Source of the DNA: Chionis minor
Lineage: Eukaryota; Chordata; Aves; Charadriiformes; Chionididae
Reading direction: 5' to 3'
Length of the DNA stretch: 64,000 bases
Assembly: GCA_013398295.1 (NCBI GenBank)
Contig: VZSF01000632.1
Location: 250,545-314,544 of the forward strand
In this document: positions 59,928 through 64,000 of the stretch, piece after piece
Position numbering within the stretch: position 1 is the first letter of the stretch
Layout of the letters: each line of letters begins with the position of its first letter
Notes under the pieces: generated by a model
What the model saw: only the letters and a program-made list of their open reading frames with translations
The model's database searches: none
Told to the model about the DNA's origin: nothing
Made by a program: the position numbers and the translations under genes

Positions 59928-62900
59928 ATCGTAATAATCAGAAGTAGGAAGGGGACTGACTGCTTCACACCTCAGTTTCCATGTTTTGTTTTATTCAGAC
60001 TGTTTTCATGCAATTCTTATACTCAAGGTGCATATACAGTATATATTTGTGAATGTAGGTGAACAAAGAAAAATCCAAACTGATTCATAAAATAACCTAA
60101 GTAGTTCTCACAGGAATTTCTTGGAACTTTTTCCATCTTGTTACTGTAGTTGTAGCAACTCCATAATGAATTGGGTAGAAAAAAAGTTGATTTGTATAGG
60201 CATCTGATAACTCTGTAAACAATTTAGCAGGAAATGTGACCCTGTGTTCTACATCCCCTGAACAGACAGCGCAGGAAAGTTGACATGAATTTATATGCAG
60301 CAACAGTTTATCTTTGACAGTGTGGCACTCCCGGTTTTTAAGAGGAAAAAAATAAATGTTCTGGACTAATTTGATTTTTTTCCTGAAGGTGTAAACCAGT
60401 TTGGTTCAGATGGATTAGGAATATGTGTTTTATTAATCAGTGTAATTATTTCCGTATACCTTTTTAAAAGAAGGGAATGTTTCCTTGTATAGTTTTTAAC
60501 AGCTACTTCCTGTCCTCGATTTCTGTGTACAGTGTTAAAGATGCATGCTAGATCTTTCTCTAATGTAGGACTTGTTCACCATTTGATGTTTGTGCCTGTA
60601 GAGCAGCCTCTTCCTTCAGTACCTCTTTTTTTGTGGCTTGGTTTGTTTCCATTGGACAGAGTCATATGGAATGAGTTTAACAGAAATAGTAAATTGATTG
60701 CTAGTTTCCATTTACAACACGAGATATAAACCAGCAATTTTTCTACAAGCCCAGAAATAACTTTCTATCTTTTTAGGGTAAGGCACACTCTTTTCTGCAG
60801 GAAGGTCTTGAGCCATCCCAAAGAGCTTGCGGTTACTCGGTTTGTGGAAATTTACATAGAGAGACCATTTGAACTTCAATCTCTTTAAACAAATGCAAAG
60901 AACATGTGGCACTTGAAGTACAGCAGGGGCTGCATAACTTTACCGAAAAATGTTCTTTGTCAATCTGGTATATGCAGAACAAAGCATGGACCCTTTGATA
61001 TCAAATCACAATTTTTGCATCTCTGAAATATGTGCACTTCTATCTGCAAAAATGTGACCATTTGTATTGTTGTTCTCTGCACCCCTCTGAAGGGTTTCAG
61101 AAGGTTCAAATGTAGCTCTTATTTGAGTTATCATTAGATAAATTTCCCATCTGTCCTCAAGAAAGCTAAAAATTCTTAGTTAATACAGATGTTTTCTGTT
61201 CAAAGTTTATGCAGTATAAGCTGAGGCTGTTTAAACCAAGTTCTTAATTACTTTCATTTTAAATTCTTTCATCATACTGCTGTTCTGATTAAGAAGAGGT
61301 TTTTCTCTTTATGTCAGTAGTGAAGCGTGTCTGGACGCCTCTTTTAACTTCTAGCTAATGTTCACATTTCCAAAAGACCTCCTCTGATGTTGCATAACTA
61401 CAGATATAGACTTTTATTTTGTAAACTTACTGGCAAAGTAGACTGAAGATTAGTCCTACTAGCCTTTTGGTACGGGTAGTTTTTTTTTAGATAACTGTTT
61501 TTCCAAAATTGACACTATTGCTGCTGTTTGAAAATACCTTTTACGCATGTAGATAATACACAAACTAACGTCCAATTTTTAATTTTAATAAACTACTATA
61601 TACTGTGACAAATAAGTGAATATGCCCTTTTTAAAAAGGGGCTGACCTATTTTGAAAAAATTGTTGAGCTTCCAAACCTCAGTGAAAAATAGAAATCCAG
61701 ATATTTATCAAGGCTTTAGTAATATTTTACACAAAGACTACAGCTTTTTTCTTTCAGGCTGATGTAAATGACTTAAAGCCTAATAAAAAAAAAAAAGCAG
61801 CTATTTTGTTTATTAGTTAAAGAACACAGATTAAAATTTAAATATGAGAAATAGCCATAGTTAGCTTAGTATAAAAACCTAATTGTGTCACAGAGGTTAA
61901 ATGCACAATATTTAAATAGTCAATTAAGACAAAGTCTGTGGCAGGTTATGGTTTTAGATTCAGGTTGAAATCATGTGTAAACTTACCTTGTAAAAATGTA
62001 ACTGCATGTATTTTGGGTATGATTCTATCACTTCCTTGTGTTAAGTTCTGATCAGGCTTAGCTTCTGTATGAGAAAGAAAAAATAAGGTAACGTTACATA
62101 TCATGCAAGGGCTTACTTGCATCTTAGTTGAAGGTATAGAGCAGTGAACAGAAGTATTGGCCTAAATTATTCTTCATGCAGGAAGCTAAGGTACAAAGAA
62201 GAGCTTCAGCCCTCCTTTTCTTCTTCCTATACGCTGGCCAAGATACCCAGTCTTCCATTGGAAGACCTGTGGATGTTTAGACATGTTTCTATCCTAAATT
62301 GCTTTGTTGCAATGGAACTCAGCATTTGATACCTTTCACTGTGGACCCTTATTGGCCCAATCTCACTTCTTGTGAAAATGAAGAGAAGGTGAGAGTGAGG
62401 TGCCCAGTTCATTACTTTTGGTACAGCCTGAGCTCATACAGCCTTCACAGAGCTAAGACCTAAGGTGGTGTTTGGGGTCTCCCAGTCTAAAGAGGAGCTT
62501 CTTTGACAGGATAATAGATAAGCACCCAGAGAATATCAGTTTTGGATGTCATTTTTTAATAAATGCAATTCTTATGCAGACCAGCAAGTATTCAGAAGTG
62601 TTTGCTTAGTGCACATGTGCCAGCATACTTCAGTATTTGTTTGTATAGTGTTAACACTCAGTATATCCTATTTCTTTAACTTTGTTTACACTCCGTTCTA
62701 AACATTCTGCTATTCTGGCTCCAATACTTGTTTGGTCTCTGCTGCATGGATGTTACTTAAGCTTGTGCCCAGAGTGGCAGGAAATCATACTGTACCCTTG
62801 TCTCGCTGCTGGGCTACAACAATGCTCTTTACATTCTAGCCTTTTCCACATAAAACTGTCATACCATTTTTAAGGATGCTACTTAAAACAATTGCGCAGT

Positions 62901-63194
62901 GTAGGTGAATCCTCCAAAAGTATGTCTTTTCTAAAAATTAAAAAAAAATAATTCACTGTCTCATTCTTGCCCCAAACAAGGGAAGTAGGGGAATGTATTG
63001 TTTTAGCATTGGTTTTCCAACAGTGCATTTTTTGTTTGAATGGCTTTTATGATTGGGGTAATTGCCAGGGAAATTATTCTGAAGCCGTGTGTATTTTCTT
63101 TTTCCTTCTCCTAAACAGAGTGGATGGTAGCATAGATGATACCTATTACTGTACCAAGAGTCCTAACTTACATTCTTTGAATGAATGTTTTCTA

Positions 63195-63216
63195 AATAAA
63201 AGGATGCAGAAATAAA
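63195..63216 (+). terminator. Tandem distal poly(A) signals of BPNT2
   Basis: Two AATAAA hexamers (63195-63200 and 63211-63216) lie 16 bp apart with a T/G-rich stretch within 30 bp downstream, the usual layout of a strong vertebrate cleavage site. Assignment to BPNT2 is inferred from strand and the lack of any gene in between. Confidence 0.5.
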
Positions 63217-63230
63217 AGGGTTGAATATTG

Positions 63231-63979
63231 TTACTGGTTTTGAGTTTAACCTGTTTGCCAGATGTTTACAGATGGATTTGTGTTGACTGTTCTGATCTAT
63301 AGACTGCGTAATAATATGAAAATAGCCAAGATCACTTGCTCAGATGGTGAATTAACCATATAGGTACAGCTGAGTTGTCATCTAGTGATGTGGTTTCATA
63401 CACTTGGTTTTACAGTCATTAGAGTGGACAGGCTTTCTAATTGGCTTCAGGTGTGAGAAGAGAGTGGTTTATTTTTTAAATAGACTGTGGTTGGAGATCA
63501 GAGGTAAGGGTGTCAGCACTGGAGTTTATCTCTGCTTTTTTGTTTATAAAAAAATGTACCCCGACATCTTTGTAGCATCCTCTTATCTGTTGGAGTTGTA
63601 CAACAGTGGTGCAATACTGTGTACTCCTGGTTTAACAGTGTAAGTCAAGGAGTCTGCGTTCCCCAAGAACAATGCAATGAGAAGTGGTGTGCTGGGCCTC
63701 TTCTGTGTTATGCCAGCTGAGGCTGTCTGCTTCCTTGTCTTGTGGACGTCATTTCAGTCGCTGTTTCTCTGATGGCAGAACTGCTTTTGTAGGGTACTGT
63801 CTCTCCAGTTATGCCCAGCTGCTTTGTCGATCTATTTTCTGAAATAAACTGGAGAAGGGGAGAGGAAAGAAGCGGATAGCTGTGCTGTAGAAGTTGTAAC
63901 AGAGAACACTTATTTCCATTTTTTGATTTAATTGCATTGATAGTTTCATTTTTCTGTCCTTCAGGGGTTAGATAACCAT
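63231..63979. other. Downstream flank of BPNT2
   Basis: No exon or repeat recognised. A further AATAAA at 63843 could extend the BPNT2 transcript if the 63.2 kb signals are skipped. Confidence 0.5.
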
Positions 63980-64000
63980 TGTCATGGTTTGGCCTCAGCC
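63980..64000 (+). mobile_element. Possible LTR start, cut by the window end
   Basis: The last 21 bases start TGTCATGGTTTGG and resemble the TG-terminated ends of the avian LTR at 50595-51103 (tgt..tggttt). Too short to prove. Confidence 0.3.

Larger units (their letters stand above)
59754..63230 (+). other. BPNT2: BPNT2 3' untranslated region (inferred extent)
   Basis: This AT-rich stretch has no coding potential and follows the BPNT2 stop. AATAAA hexamers occur at 59922, 60351, 61587, 61782, 62558, 63195 and 63211. The last two are tandem and are followed by a T/G-rich stretch (tgttactggttttgag), which makes a cleavage site near 63.23 kb plausible. The 59922 site would give a short UTR of about 190 nt. 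The choice among them is inference; only the hexamers are seen. Confidence 0.55.

Noticed and set aside
1..64000. Bacterial-type systems (CRISPR, phage defence, operons)
   Set aside because: The sequence is vertebrate nuclear DNA with large introns and CR1 repeats; no array of spaced repeats or operon-like gene packing is present.

Overview
The window looks like nuclear DNA of a bird, probably a neoavian. It carries several CR1 LINE fragments, one long terminal repeat (LTR) of a type common in avian genomes, a compact CpG-island promoter, and one vertebrate multi-exon gene. It is AT-rich outside the promoter and has many poly(A)/poly(T) tracts. I see no bacterial or viral operon, no CRISPR array and no convincing tRNA or rRNA gene.

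Layout. From 1 to about 38.2 kb the sequence is intergenic. Within it are a decayed minus-strand RhoGAP gene copy related to ARHGAP20/TAGAP (13.3-14.4 kb), CR1 3' ends at 14.65 and 28.3 kb, an unclassified repeat present twice (5.64-5.90 and 10.05-10.31 kb), a 47-bp tandem duplication (30.63 kb) and homopolymer runs. A CpG island at 38.2-39.5 kb holds the promoter and exon 1 of BPNT2 (IMPAD1), the Golgi 3'-phosphoadenosine 5'-phosphate phosphatase. Exons 2 to 5 lie at 54.9, 56.0, 57.9 and 59.5 kb, all on the plus strand. A long AT-rich 3' UTR with several AATAAA signals probably runs to about 63.2 kb. Intron 1 is about 15.8 kb and is the repeat-dense part: an antisense, internally deleted CR1 (46.3-47.8 kb), a CR1 with a recognisable reverse-transcriptase domain (48.8-50.45 kb), an LTR (50.6-51.1 kb) and another CR1 3' part (51.3-52.3 kb).

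Assembly quality matters here. There are four single-base N positions (944, 38882, 50123, 51505) and one 45-base N block (39078-39122). At 50123 and 51505 the N sits between two exact direct copies (213 and 473 bp), which is best explained by unmerged overlapping contig ends. At 38882 the N falls inside BPNT2 exon 1 and the reading frame does not continue across it. The N block removes the end of exon 1 and its splice donor. A naive gene model will therefore call BPNT2 broken, although all other exons are intact.

Function. BPNT2 is the only intact protein-coding gene I can support. It hydrolyses the by-product of sulfotransferases (PAP) in the Golgi lumen, which keeps glycosaminoglycan sulfation going. 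In human the flanking genes are FAM110B on the 5' side and PENK on the 3' side. Neither appears in this window, which fits an intergenic flank. I did not find a previously undescribed system. The least routine items are the intron-retaining RhoGAP relic, the unclassified repeat pair and the gap artefacts.
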